Position numbers and translations under genes: made by a program. From NCBI RefSeq assembly GCF_000970205.1, contig NZ_CP009512.1, positions 1,550,001 through 1,614,000 on the forward strand: a stretch of DNA of 64,000 nucleotides, written 5' to 3'. Under the pieces are notes generated by a model. That model had not been told where the DNA came from. It was given only the letters and a program-made list of their open reading frames with translations, and searched no databases. The stretch is from Methanosarcina mazei S-6 (lineage in GTDB: Archaea > Halobacteriota > Methanosarcinia > Methanosarcinales > Methanosarcinaceae). Shown piece by piece: positions 29,231 to 38,927 of the stretch (the first letter of the stretch is position 1; each line of letters starts with the position of its first letter).

Positions 29231-30927
29231 TTATTTTCTTTCCCCGATTTTGCTGAAATCATAATAGTCAAGAGGATCATAAGATGGGAGCCTTCCAAAG
29301 AGTTCACTAAACTTCCCATGTTTTTCAGAAATCATTTTAACAAATCCCTCTTTATTATTTTCAAAGCCCACTGCAATTAATAATTTTTCTAAAAAGGAAC
29401 TACTTTCGGCTTTTCCAAGATATGTAGGTATATTTTTTAGATAAACGCAACTGCGTGGAATCCAGATGTTATATATGGAATCTTCTTTACAGACAGTTCT
29501 CATAAATAAAAAGTAATCTGCCTCTAAGAAATCTTTATGAGAAATTAACTTAGATAAGTCACTATTTTCAAATCTATCCTTGATATAGTCTGCCATAACA
29601 CTGACTCTTCTAAGTTCCAATCTTCCATTTCTAAATTCATTCAGTGACCTTACGTACTCACTTATGTTCTCAATTTTTACATAACGAGGCCCACGCCTAC
29701 TTTCCAGAAATAGGTCTTCTGAAAGTATGTACCCGAGAGAATCCCATCTACCATATTTAATTAACTCAGCAATAAAAGAGACGAACATCTCATATACGAG
29801 AAATTTATAACCATCAAAATCTGTTTCGTGGTAAGAACCATAAAAATCATCAGGAATATCGTATAGTTTTAAAAAAAGACCAAAATGTTCGTGTATGGTT
29901 TTAATAACATCAATATTATGGTACATTGATGCAAGTGCTACAGCTTCAATAAAATCGTAGGATATCGATAAACTATCTTCTATCTGTTTAACTATTGCAT
30001 CGTCTCTATGTTCAAACTTTGAAAAGTCTGGTTTCATTTTACCTAATCTTTTAAATATATCATTAAGATATTCAGAATACAAAGGAACTGCAGGCTTATT
30101 TTGTGATTCTAAAGCATGTTTTAAATCTGAGATAGTTAATCCAGAGCCAATTTCTGGTGCTAGACTATCTAGCCTACTTAATAAGTTTAGATAATCTTTT
30201 ATGAATTGGCTTGCACCTGAACATTGAATATAAGTCCAGTCTTTTGCATCTAAAATACTCCTAATTTCACCCTCTGGAGATTGTGGATCAACCCAAAAAA
30301 GTGGATAGTAGGTATAGTTTCTTTCATTAAAGATAGTTTGTATTCCTTTATCTTTTCCTGAGTATCCAAGGACAATAACACCATGTTCACTTAAAACTCT
30401 TATCAACTCTGTTTCCATTATAGAAGACAATTTTTCTAAATCTTTGGGAGTATTTTTTAGAGCACCCTTACCTAAAGTTCCATGGGGCTTATAAATTCGT
30501 ACTGCTTTACAATGTATCAATGGCTCTGAGTTTCTTAGATCATCATCTGTAGAAATTACTTGGATTTTCAATCCTTTCTCTTCTAGAGCTTTTTCAATAT
30601 AATGGTCAAAATTAGTAGTAATTATAGCACGTATTATATTTCTTCGCGCCAATTCAGCGATATATCTATGGGCCTCACCAATATCATATTTAGTTAAATA
30701 TTGATCGAGAAATATTTGTTGATCCAGATTATGAGGATAGATTTTCTCAATAAGTTCTGAATACTCCATATTACTATAACGACTTTTTATGAACCAATCT
30801 TTCAAATTGATATTGGGGTCTATTGAATCGTTCTCAGCCGCATAAAGCAAACTTGCTGTTTTGAGCATTAGATCCCAAGAGGTTGGAATTCCTGCATCTT
30901 TTGATACACCAGCTCCAGCAAATAAAA
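29231..30927 (-). pseudogene. SIR2-domain protein, 3' part (gene split by IS66)
   Basis: The main body (open from 30868) of a SIR2-like protein: ITTNFDHYIEKAL, KPHGTLGK and VLGYSGKDKGI are Rossmann/NAD-site elements of the SIR2_2 group found in NAD-depleting phage-defence proteins. A long helical C-terminal region of about 350 residues has no recognised domain. The in-frame codons upstream of 30868 encode VLFAGAGVSKDAGIPTSW, the GAGVS NAD loop, and run to the IS66 insertion. Removing the IS and one 8-bp duplication joins this exactly in frame to 32470-32536, giving a 587-residue protein. As it stands the gene is disrupted. Confidence 0.8.
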
Positions 30928-30935
30928 CATATTTT
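30928..30935. repeat. IS66 copy 1 target-site duplication, left
   Basis: CATATTTT, identical to 32470-32477 on the other side of the element. Confidence 0.9.
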
Positions 30936-32469
30936 GTAACTATTCAGGGTATAGTTAACGGCGCTCTCTTGAGCGCCGCTATAATACCCTCCAAAACAGG
31001 TAATCCGTTCTTTCTAATTGTAGAGATGTAAGCTCTAATTCTGCAGAAAGCTTCCGCTCCTTGTATAGTTCTGAAAGTTCCTGATATTTTCTGCTGTAAT
31101 TTCATCATCCTGATATCTCTTTCTGCCTGATTATTCTCAAACGGAACTTTCAAATCTTTCAGGAATCTCAGGATCTTTTCTTTGTGTTCTATAAACCTAT
31201 CCAACAGATTCCTTGCTTTTGTCTTTGGATTCTTTCCACGTTTTCCTTGTTTTTCAGGATTTAGAGATTGTGGATTTTCCTCAATCCCTTTCATGATTAT
31301 AGCATCAAACCTTTCTTCCAATGCTTTAATTTGCTCAAAATCCAGTTCTTTGACTTGATCCTTGCATTCGTCGGTATACTTTTTCATCTCAGTGAGCAAT
31401 TCATTCATTTCTTTAGCCCACTGCTGTTTATAGTTCTCTTCAATTCCAGTAAGTTCTCTCTGTAAATGAGCATTACAGAGAGCATGATCACAGTCATAAA
31501 CGTTGTAAGGTTTCCATCCGTCGTGAACTGCTACTCCCTTAAACTCCGGAAGAATACCCATAGCGTCTATTGCTTCTGCTCCTCTTTTTGAGTGAGGTAA
31601 ATAACAGGTGTATTTCTCATTAGAAGCTACATGAAGCCAGTGTCGTTTTCCTTCGATCTTCATACCAGTTTCATCAAAATGGACAACATGAGAAATCATT
31701 AATTTCTCTCTAATAACGTTTTCAAATTCCTCTAAATTCTGGAAACATTCTCTTTCTGCTCTAATTATCGTAGCAGGACAGATTTTTATTCCCATTATGT
31801 CCTCAAAAAATTCGGAAATTCTTTCATAGGGGATAAAATGGTGATTTTTACAGTAAATAGCTGAAGCTAAAATATTTGGACCATACTGAACTGGATATTT
31901 AACTGATTCAGGAAAAACAGCTTTATTTATTTTTCCACAGTAAGGGCAGGTCTTTATCTGACTTTTGTGTTCTGTAACAATCAGATTTACAGGAGGAATA
32001 TCAAAGACCTGTCTTTTCTCATAGGCTTCAACTTCAACATTCTCAAGAGTATGGCCACATTCTTTGCAGCAACTCAAAGAATGTTCTATTACCTACTCAG
32101 GATGATCAACCATTTCAAGAGTTGTTCCTGGATGACCATCTTGACCTCCAGGTTTTTTGCCACTCTTTTTACGGAGACTCTTGGGGTTAGGTTTCTCCTT
32201 GATAAAAAAATCAGTAGAAGGAGGGCGACTGCTGTTACGACTGTTTTGGTTTAAACGAGATTCTAAGGCTATCAACCTTTCAGTAAGTTCTTTAATTTGA
32301 GTTTCAAGACTCACAATGTAAGCAATGACTTCAGGGTTTGAAGCACACAAAGCAAGAATCTCTTCACGTGTAGGCATGATAACGAAACAAAATAGGATTC
32401 AATTTATATCCAATTTTTCCTCGAAAAGAGGAAAAATTGTAGCCTTTAAAAGGCTGCCTGAATAGTTAC
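30936..32469 (-). mobile_element. IS66-family (ISBst12-like) element, copy 1
   Basis: A 1534-bp element. The ends are GTAACTATTCAGG at the left and its complement CCTGAATAGTTAC at the right, flanked by the 8-bp duplication expected for IS66. It has only the tnpC-type transposase, with no tnpA/tnpB, as in the ISBst12 subgroup. Hairpins (GGCGCTC/GAGCGCC inside the left end; TTTTTCCTC/GAGGAAAAA inside the right end) flank the gene and may block read-through. It inserted into a SIR2 gene. Ends and duplication are intact, so the insertion looks recent. Confidence 0.93.
30944..32377 (-). CDS. IS66 transposase with in-frame amber codon (possible pyrrolysine)
   Basis: 478 codons read through a single TAG at 32093-32095. 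The N-terminal part (32377 down to the TAG) has a coiled segment and the NSRNSSRPPSTD motif. The part after it has a Cys4 zinc finger (CCKECG...CPYCG) and the DDE catalytic domain (HFDETGMKIEGKRHW, AVHDGWKPY, ENNQAERDIRMMKLQQ). Five in-frame codons join the two open stretches (HPE-TAG-VIEHSLSCC), so only the amber interrupts. The second copy has TAG at the same codon. Methanosarcina decode UAG as pyrrolysine, so this is probably one functional protein rather than a pseudogene. Confidence 0.85.
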
Positions 32470-32536
32470 CATATTTTTTTTCACCTGGCTGGGCATTAGC
32501 TGCTAATTTTACTATTGGGTTCGTATTCATCACCAT
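32470..32536 (-). pseudogene. SIR2-domain protein, 5' part (gene split by IS66)
   Basis: Starts ATG GTG ATG at 32536 and reads MVMNTNPIVKLAANAQPGEK before meeting the IS66 right end. It rejoins 30927 in frame through the CATATTTT duplication to give KKYVLFAGAGVSKDAG. Divergent from the 903-residue gene, with about 250 bases between the starts. No ribosome site is obvious; an alternative ATG is at 32530. Confidence 0.8.
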
Positions 32537-32786
32537 ATAATAGGACAAAATAATTTAGCTTATTTCATGAGTTATTCAAATATAGAATTTATGAAAAAAT
32601 AAGGAAAAAGTTTATTACTATATTCAAAAACTTGATCTTTCACATCTTTTTTTAAGAGAAATAAAAAGGAACATATTTAAAGAACAAAATAGTTAATCAT
32701 GTTCGTTGATTTTAACACGAAGTATTTACAATTATTCAAATAAATTAAAAAATAAATGCTCAATAATGACCATGTGAAATGTTTCT

Positions 32787-35498
32787 ATGCCTTCTGAAGA
32801 AAAAGAAAAATCATCTAGCGAGAATTTCGAGAGGCTACTAAAGAATATTAGAGGTAGCACAAAAACATTAAAAGGAAATTTAGATATCAAGAGCGAAGAC
32901 TTAGAAAAACTTAATGAGAATTTTGTGTCAAAGCTATCTGAGCAATATTCAGAACAATATTCTAAGTTGAATAAAGAACAGCTTCGGTTAGATGAAAGTA
33001 AGAAAAATTTAATTGATAACAGTAGAGTCATTACAAAAAATATCTTCCATGTTTGTCATCAAGGCAGAGAATTCATAGTAAGTTACAAAAAAGAATTAGA
33101 AGATTTTCTTAAAGCACTCAACCATCAAAAAAATTTATTACTTTTTATATTAGTATTCAATCTTTCCATTTGTTCTTATATTTTGGTAGAAAAGATGCAT
33201 GAATTATATCTGAGATCAAACAGTTCTGTTTTTGAAATTATTACATCTACCATAAGTTTTTCTTTCAAAAATATAGCAATTTACCAAACATTGTTAGCCG
33301 TTCTCACTTACTTAATCTCTTGTAAATTACTTGGGTTAATAAAAAGAAATAAAGAAAAAAGTGAAGAATTTCAAAACAAATTTTCACCTATAGATTCACA
33401 TCTAGAAAAAATCGAGCGCTCTCTCAATAGTTTCAATTCACAGAACAAGGAAGCTATAGAAAATAACCTTCAGGTGGAAGAGAAAAAAATTAGAGGACTC
33501 TCATCGATAAATTACGAAAAAGAAAAGCAGTATGGAATTATAAAAACGATCAAGACGGAGATAGATAAAACCATTGAAGTTATTGCAAGTACTTACCCAT
33601 GGTATGAAAAAATACGTGAAATGGATGCCTTCGAAAAAAAATGGGATTTAGAGTGCAGTAAATTAACTAATATTTCTAAATATTTTAATCTCAATATCGA
33701 CGATGCTATATCTCTTTTAAAAAACGACATAGATTATTCTCTGATGAGAGACGATAATTCAGTACTTGAGAAAGAAATTATTGACAAGATATGCTATAAG
33801 ACACAATATGATAGAGAAATAATGGAATTTCTAATCAAACATTATTATAATGAGAACACTGATTTATTGTGGCAGAAATTAAAAGACTCAGAAAGACATA
33901 TGTTATCTACTTCATCAATACTGTACAGTTCAGGACAAATCAAATTTGATGAAAATTTAATTGATGAAGATATATTTTGTTTAATACTTCAAAAATTGCC
34001 TACATTTAGTTTTTCTTCTATTTCTTCGAATATTGAATCATACCAGAGAGTATATCTTTACATTGAGAATTACATGAAAAAATTAGAAACAGAAGGAAAA
34101 ATCAAATTTGAGAGGCAGTTAACTAAAAAAGAAGTTGCTGATAATATTTCATACGATAAAGTTTTCGAATTAAATTTTTTATCTCTTTTCTCCAAACAAC
34201 TCGATCTAAGTACTCTGTTTTTCGAAAATGAACCATACAAAGATGCTCTTAAGGCTATTGTGTTTAACCATGATATTAACTTCAGGAGCACAGTATGCCA
34301 AGAAGCTGCAAAGCTAGACCAGACAATTTACATTTTAATGGAATATCATGAACTAATACAGAAAAAGAATAAAGGTAACCAGTTTTTCGTATTAAATGAT
34401 CTATTTGAATGTGGCTTTGATTTTGAAGAAATAGAAAAGGAAATTCTCAACAACCCCATGAAAAAAAGGCAACATCAATTTTTCAAAAACGAGTTAAGAA
34501 GAGGAGAATGGTATGATACTGGGCAAATGTTACTTAAAAGCATGCTCGAAGACATCACATCCAAACTACAAGTAGAAAAGAAATATGAAACATATATAGG
34601 AGTTGTTAAGAAATCCTTTGAAAATGTTAACATAAATACTTTAGATAAAGCTATAGATGCTAACCTATTTACAACCTATTTGATTTTATCTAGTTCTTAT
34701 AAAGGTCCACTTTTAACAGAAATTATTGATCCTTTGTCTTGCAGAATAAACCAATATAATTCTCCGGATTCACCAAATGTTAAGGATTTTGAAAGCAAAT
34801 ACAAAATTTCACTATTCACTCAAGAAGGAATAAAAAAATACGATTTTGCAAAATATTCTGATTCTACTAGATTTGGTATTCTACACAGAGACATATCATT
34901 TGTTGATTTTGTAAATGGAATTAAAGAAGATGTAAACAGAATTTTTAATGAAAAGAAATCAGATAAAAAATGGGAGAATGTTGGATTTTCAGTTATTAGA
35001 ATAACACCTTCTAAGTACAGTTTTGGTGCCATGGATGACATATCAGACGCCCAAGTAAAAGACATGTCAATCTCAAAGTTTATAGCAAGAATGGCAATGG
35101 GATATACTAATGATTTAGAGAAAACTGCACTTACTGTACTCGATAAAAACGTGAATCTTTTTAAGGTTATTGAGCAGTATTCGATATTTGAGTTAGTAAC
35201 GTTGAAAATGAGTGATGTGGGAAGTTACGGAAAATTCTTGAAACAAGATAAACTCAAGAAAGCTATATTGTTTAAGCTGTTAGATCTCTATGGAATAGAA
35301 TCATTCAAGGACTTGGGATATCTTGTTAAAGATGATGAAAGCTTCAAAAAAGAAATACAGCAAAATCTCTTGGAAGTGTTTAAATCAGAATATATTATCG
35401 ATAGCGAAAACACATTAGTGAAGACTAAAAAGTTAGAACTTTTTGTGATTGCTTTAATAGGAGCAGCAGAAGATTTAGCATTAATATATGATATTTGA
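32787..35498 (+). CDS. Large membrane/coiled-coil protein of unknown function
   Basis: 903 residues, not recognised. The first 110 residues are highly charged and helical (coiled-coil-like). Two membrane segments follow (about 116-134, NLLLFILVFNLSICSYILV; about 163-185, AIYQTLLAVLTYLISCKLLGL), then a second coiled coil (about 188-285). A long C-terminal helical region of about 600 residues has no familiar motif. The topology suggests a membrane-tethered protein with a big cytoplasmic domain. It is divergent from the SIR2 gene and next to the repeat island, and it is AT-richer than the housekeeping genes, which fits acquired DNA. A role with SIR2 in defence is a hypothesis from position only. 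Confidence 0.7.
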   Translation: MPSEEKEKSSSENFERLLKNIRGSTKTLKGNLDIKSEDLEKLNENFVSKLSEQYSEQYSKLNKEQLRLDESKKNLIDNSRVITKNIFHVCHQGREFIVSYKKELEDFLKALNHQKNLLLFILVFNLSICSYILVEKMHELYLRSNSSVFEIITSTISFSFKNIAIYQTLLAVLTYLISCKLLGLIKRNKEKSEEFQNKFSPIDSHLEKIERSLNSFNSQNKEAIENNLQVEEKKIRGLSSINYEKEKQYGIIKTIKTEIDKTIEVIASTYPWYEKIREMDAFEKKWDLECSKLTNISKYFNLNIDDAISLLKNDIDYSLMRDDNSVLEKEIIDKICYKTQYDREIMEFLIKHYYNENTDLLWQKLKDSERHMLSTSSILYSSGQIKFDENLIDEDIFCLILQKLPTFSFSSISSNIESYQRVYLYIENYMKKLETEGKIKFERQLTKKEVADNISYDKVFELNFLSLFSKQLDLSTLFFENEPYKDALKAIVFNHDINFRSTVCQEAAKLDQTIYILMEYHELIQKKNKGNQFFVLNDLFECGFDFEEIEKEILNNPMKKRQHQFFKNELRRGEWYDTGQMLLKSMLEDITSKLQVEKKYETYIGVVKKSFENVNINTLDKAIDANLFTTYLILSSSYKGPLLTEIIDPLSCRINQYNSPDSPNVKDFESKYKISLFTQEGIKKYDFAKYSDSTRFGILHRDISFVDFVNGIKEDVNRIFNEKKSDKKWENVGFSVIRITPSKYSFGAMDDISDAQVKDMSISKFIARMAMGYTNDLEKTALTVLDKNVNLFKVIEQYSIFELVTLKMSDVGSYGKFLKQDKLKKAILFKLLDLYGIESFKDLGYLVKDDESFKKEIQQNLLEVFKSEYIIDSENTLVKTKKLELFVIALIGAAEDLALIYDI

Positions 35499-35656
35499 AA
35501 GTTTTATTTATTCTGCATAGACCTTTACTTGACTAAAGTTTATGGGCAAAGGTTTTCATATCGTATTCAGCGGTCCGATTCATACCGATTTTTTCCTCGA
35601 TCCGTAATTCATCTAGAAAAATCGGTTGAATCAGAAAAATCCCCACGAGGAAAAAG

Positions 35657-35853
35657 AATCGGTTAATCTAAAGAAGCCCTGCAAAGTGCCTCTTCTAAAG
35701 CTGCAAAAATCACGGGTTTTTCGATTTTCGCTTCTCTAAACATTATATCAACAAACGTGTTCGGAGTAGATGTAAGCAGACCGCCGGCAGGAAAAATATA
35801 TTTTAAATGAATTGATGATGGGGAAAATTTTCATTTCTTATTTGGCGGTCCAG
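35657..35853 (+). repeat. Island repeat copy 1
   Basis: Complete copy with core at 35781 and second part ending GGCGGTCCAG at 35853. A decayed fragment of another first part follows (about 35895-35955). Confidence 0.85.
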
Positions 35854-36036
35854 TTTTTACATTTCACCGTAACTCTAAAACGTCCCTCAACGGAAAAGAA
35901 TTACTTTAATCTGAAATCCAGCCCTGCGAAGTGCTCCTTCTGAATTTGCAATTTAACTGAATGAATAACCTTCTAAATATTCAAGTTCATGATGCTGTAT
36001 AGTGATGTTTTTATGCAAGAAAGGAAAGTCAAAGTT

Positions 36037-36360
36037 ATGGACTTCACAGGGGAATGGCACATTTATGAGATGGAACAATGGGATGAGGACTATTTCAATA
36101 TGGACGTTCAGGCTTATATTATGATAGAGCCAGACAACATGGGGCATTTTCAGTTTGGCTTAGTTTATGGTGATATCGACGGAAGAATCGTTGAATATGC
36201 CGATGGCAAAAGATTTGAATTCACCTTTGAAGGAAATGAGGAGTGCGACCATGTTTTTGGTAGTGGCTGGGTAAAAATTAAAGAAAAAGACGTACTGGAG
36301 GGCGAGTTTAGATTTCATCTTGGAGATAGTTCTACCTTTTTAGCAATGAGAGCAAAATAA
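36037..36360 (+). CDS. Small uncharacterised protein, cassette paralog 1
   Basis: 107 residues, start MDFTGEWHIYEMEQWDEDYF, end HLGDSSTFLAMRAK. Acidic, aromatic-rich, apparently all-beta, with no signal peptide. I have seen this WDEDY...HLGDSS type of protein only as an uncharacterised family. A near-identical paralog lies at 37390 and a broken third at 38928. AGGAAAG before the ATG at 36037, and a stop codon in the N-terminal extension of the third copy, favour this start over the ATGs at 35989 and 36013. It lies between repeat copies 1 and 2. Confidence 0.75.
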   Translation: MDFTGEWHIYEMEQWDEDYFNMDVQAYIMIEPDNMGHFQFGLVYGDIDGRIVEYADGKRFEFTFEGNEECDHVFGSGWVKIKEKDVLEGEFRFHLGDSSTFLAMRAK

Positions 36361-36369
36361 CAAACTGAA

Positions 36370-36507
36370 GTTTTTCAATTTCACTTTTCTTAACTTTATC
36401 TTAACAAACTTATTTGGAGAAGATTTTAGCAGGCCGCCGGCAGGAAAAATATATTTCAATTGAATTGGTTAAGGGGGAAGATTTTCATATCGAATCCGGC
36501 GGTCCAG
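36370..36507 (+). repeat. Island repeat copy 2
   Basis: The first part lacks its left half; it begins near TTTTTCAATTTCAC right after the gene stop. Core GCCGCCGG at 36434, second part intact. Confidence 0.85.
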
Positions 36508-36592
36508 TTTTGGAGAGATTTTACGAAAACTGAATCAGGTTACTAATTTTTCAATTGAATCAGAATCCCCAAAAGAAAAAAGAATCGCTTAA

Positions 36593-36779
36593 TCTAAAGA
36601 AGCCCTGCAAAGTGCCCCTTATAAAGCTACAAAAATCACGGTTTTTTCAATTGCACTTTCCGTAACTTTATCTCAACAAACGTATTCGGGGTATATTTAA
36701 GCAAACCGCCGGCAGGAAAAATATATTTCAAATGAATTGTTTATGAGTGAAGTTATTCGTTTCGTATTCGGCGGTCCAG
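36593..36779 (+). repeat. Island repeat copy 3
   Basis: Complete copy, core at 36706, second part ending at 36779. 272 bases after copy 2, with no gene between. Confidence 0.88.
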
Positions 36780-36855
36780 TTTCTGACAGCATTCCATGAT
36801 CCAAAATTCCCTTGAAAAATGTAGCTTGAATCAGAAATTCCCCACGATGAAAAAG

Positions 36856-37052
36856 AATCGGTTAATCTAAAGAAGCCCTGCAAAGTGCCCCTTATAAAGC
36901 TGAAAAAATCACGGGTTTTTCAATTTCTCTGTTCTTACCATTATCTTAACAAACGTTTTCGGGGCAGATTTAAGCAGACCGCCGGCAGGAAAAATATGTT
37001 TCAAATGAATTGTCTTGAGAAAAGATTTTTCATTTTGTATTCGGCGGTCCAG
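36856..37052 (+). repeat. Island repeat copy 4
   Basis: Complete copy, core at 36979. 273 bases after copy 3; empty spacing unit. Confidence 0.88.
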
Positions 37053-37131
37053 TTTTGGAAAGATCCAACGAAAACTGAATCAGGTTTCTAAGTTTTCGAT
37101 TGAATCAGAAATATCCCCACAAGGAAAAAAG

Positions 37132-37329
37132 AATCGGTTAATCTAAAGAAGCCCTGCAAAGTGCCCCTTATAAAGCTGAAAAAATCATGGGTTTTTCAAT
37201 TTCGCTTTTCTTAACATTATCTTAACAAACATGTTCGGGGTAGATTTAAGCAGACCGCCGGCAGGAAAAAGATATTTCAAATGAATTGTTGTAAAGGAAG
37301 ATTTTCATTTCTTTTATCTGGCGGTCCAG
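37132..37329 (+). repeat. Island repeat copy 5
   Basis: Complete copy, core at 37255. The second cassette paralog starts about 60 bases after the end of the repeat. Confidence 0.88.
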
Positions 37330-37389
37330 TTTCTGCCTGCTTTCTTTATCGTAGGTGGTGTTTTTATGCAAGAAAGGAAATTCAAAAAT

Positions 37390-37713
37390 ATGGATTTCAC
37401 AGGGACATGGCACATTTATGAAATGGAACTATGGGATGAAGACTATTTCAATATGGATGTTCAGGCTTATATTACGATAGAGCAAGACAACATGGGACAT
37501 TTTCAATTTGGTTTAGTTTATGGTGATATCGACGGAAGGATCGTTGAATATGCTGATGGCAAAAGATTTGAATTTACCTGGGAAGGAAATGAAGAATGCG
37601 ACCATGTTTTTGGTAGTGGCTGGGTAAAAATTAAAGAAAAAGACGTATTGGAAGGTGAGTTTAGATTTCATCTTGGGGATAGTTCTACCTTTTTAGCAAG
37701 GAGAGCAAAGTAA
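37390..37713 (+). CDS. Small uncharacterised protein, cassette paralog 2
   Basis: 107 residues, differing at only a few positions from the protein at 36037 (MDFTGTWHIYEMELWDEDYF). The recent duplication includes the upstream TTTTTATGCAAGAAAGG sequence and the repeat. Start chosen by the same reasoning as paralog 1; an upstream ATG at 37366 is possible. The next repeat begins within 10 bases of the stop codon, a compact arrangement like a gene cassette. Function unknown. Confidence 0.75.
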   Translation: MDFTGTWHIYEMELWDEDYFNMDVQAYITIEQDNMGHFQFGLVYGDIDGRIVEYADGKRFEFTWEGNEECDHVFGSGWVKIKEKDVLEGEFRFHLGDSSTFLARRAK

Positions 37714-37721
37714 TAAAATCA

Positions 37722-37863
37722 AGTAATCTAAAGAAGCCCTTCAAAGTGCCCCTTATAAAACTACAAATATCGCGGGTTTTTCAATTTCGCTTTTCTTATC
37801 ATTATCTTAACAAACGTGTTCGGGGTAGATTTAAGCAGACCGCCGGCAGGAAAAATATATTTA
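37722..37863 (+). repeat. Island repeat copy 6, split by a composite element
   Basis: The first part ends ATATATTTA at 37863, where MITE copy C begins. Its second part is found at 38816-38868, on the far side of MITE copy D. The two halves share a TTA duplicate at the break. Confidence 0.88.
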
Positions 37864-37992
37864 GAGCCTATCCCAAAACTCAGAGCTATGTCACCATATC
37901 TGGAATTTGGAATAATCAATCACTCTTGTGATATAGAAAATAGTTTTCAAACTCTTATGATGTCGAATAAATACTGGTTTTGGGATGAGCTC
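37864..37992 (+). mobile_element. 130-bp MITE-like element, copy C
   Basis: Starts GAGCCTATCCCAAAACTC, ends GGTTTTGGGATGAGCTC. Plus orientation like copies A and B; 129 bp. Left end of a composite unit with copy D. Confidence 0.8.
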
Positions 37993-38060
37993 AGAGATAA
38001 AATATGGATCTGAAAAACTATAAAGTATAAATCATATAAAAGGTACTCAGGGGATGAACT

Positions 38061-38606
38061 ATGAGCGATCGCGAACTTATAAAGCAAAAGAAAGAAGCTC
38101 TCATTGAGATGACAAACGGTTTTGCGGATCGTTATCTTGATGAAGACTATAAAATGCTGTGCAGGAAGCTCATCGACAAAATGAGCCGGAAAAGGAAGGT
38201 GCCATTTATTTCAGGAAAGCTGGAGATTTGGGCGGCTGCAATAGTTTATTCTCTTGGGCAGATTAATTTCCTTTTTGATAAAAGTTTTGAGCCCTACGTG
38301 AGCGCTACTGATCTTTGCAATTATTTCGGGACAAGCCAGAGCACAACTTCACAGAAAGCAAAGATAATCCGCGATATGTTCAAAATGAGATATTTCGATG
38401 AGGAATTCTCAACAAAAAGAATGCTCAAGGAAAATCCCCTGAATGAGTTCGTAATGATCAATGGGCTTATTGTCCCTGTTTCTGCCGTTATTAGGTTATT
38501 TGAAGAAAAGGAAGCTCAATTGAAGAAGGAATTAAATTTGGAAAATGAGGACTCTGTTGTGAAGAAAAAAGATAATAGAATAAATCGGGATCTAGGAGAC
38601 TTTTGA
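38061..38606 (+). CDS. DUF6398-domain protein, cargo of the composite unit
   Basis: 181 residues. The central part WAAAIVYSLGQINFLFDKSFEPYVSATDLCNYFGTSQSTTSQKAKIIRDMF (about 53-103) is a helical cyclin/HTH-like DUF6398 region, found alone and fused to plasmid proteins. A charged C-terminal tail follows. It may bind DNA or protein, but the function is unknown. GGGGATG lies upstream of the ATG. Enclosed by two opposed MITE copies. Confidence 0.75.
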   Translation: MSDRELIKQKKEALIEMTNGFADRYLDEDYKMLCRKLIDKMSRKRKVPFISGKLEIWAAAIVYSLGQINFLFDKSFEPYVSATDLCNYFGTSQSTTSQKAKIIRDMFKMRYFDEEFSTKRMLKENPLNEFVMINGLIVPVSAVIRLFEEKEAQLKKELNLENEDSVVKKKDNRINRDLGDF

Positions 38607-38685
38607 ATATCTTCTAGAATCATAAAAATCTACTATCAATTCCACTAATCAGAATTCATAGAAAACAAACATATTTTTATATATT

Positions 38686-38815
38686 GAGCTGATCCCAAAA
38701 CCAATTTTATTCTCATATCAATAAGAAATTAATAACTGGCTTCATTCGCAGAGACGCGATTGACGATTCCAAATTTGAGATTATGGAAGGAAATTTAGAG
38801 TTTTGGGATCAGCTC
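38686..38815 (-). mobile_element. 130-bp MITE-like element, copy D (inverted)
   Basis: Starts GAGCTGATCCCAAAACC and ends AGTTTTGGGATCAGCTC on the plus strand. Its reverse complement aligns along its length with copy A (for example the shared TATGAGAATAAAATTGG / TTTGAGAATAAAATTGG). Confidence 0.8.
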
Positions 38816-38868
38816 TTACAATGAATCGGTTTTGGGGGAAGATTCTCATATCGTATTCAGCGGTCCAG
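38816..38868 (+). repeat. Displaced second part of island repeat copy 6
   Basis: AATGAATCGG...TTCTCATATCGTATTCAGCGGTCCAG, the normal continuation of the repeat first part that ends at 37863. Confidence 0.85.
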
Positions 38869-38927
38869 TTTCTGCCTGCTTTTTTATCGTAAGCGGTGTT
38901 TTTATGCAATAAAAAATAATCAAAATT

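Larger units (their letters stand above)
37864..38815 (+). mobile_element. Composite unit: inverted MITE pair carrying a DUF6398 gene
   Basis: Copies C (plus) and D (minus) form the outer ends of a 952-bp unit that splits island repeat 6. The outside flanks are TTA/TTA (37861-37863 and 38816-38818), matching the 3-bp duplications of the solo copies A and B. The inner flanks do not match each other. The unit therefore seems to have moved as one piece with the gene as cargo, presumably through a transposase acting in trans. Confidence 0.75.

Noticed and set aside
36885-37091. Small plus frames within island repeats (also 37746-38013)
   Set aside because: They are translations of the repeat itself (…FRFSYHYLNKR…) and recur only because the repeat recurs.
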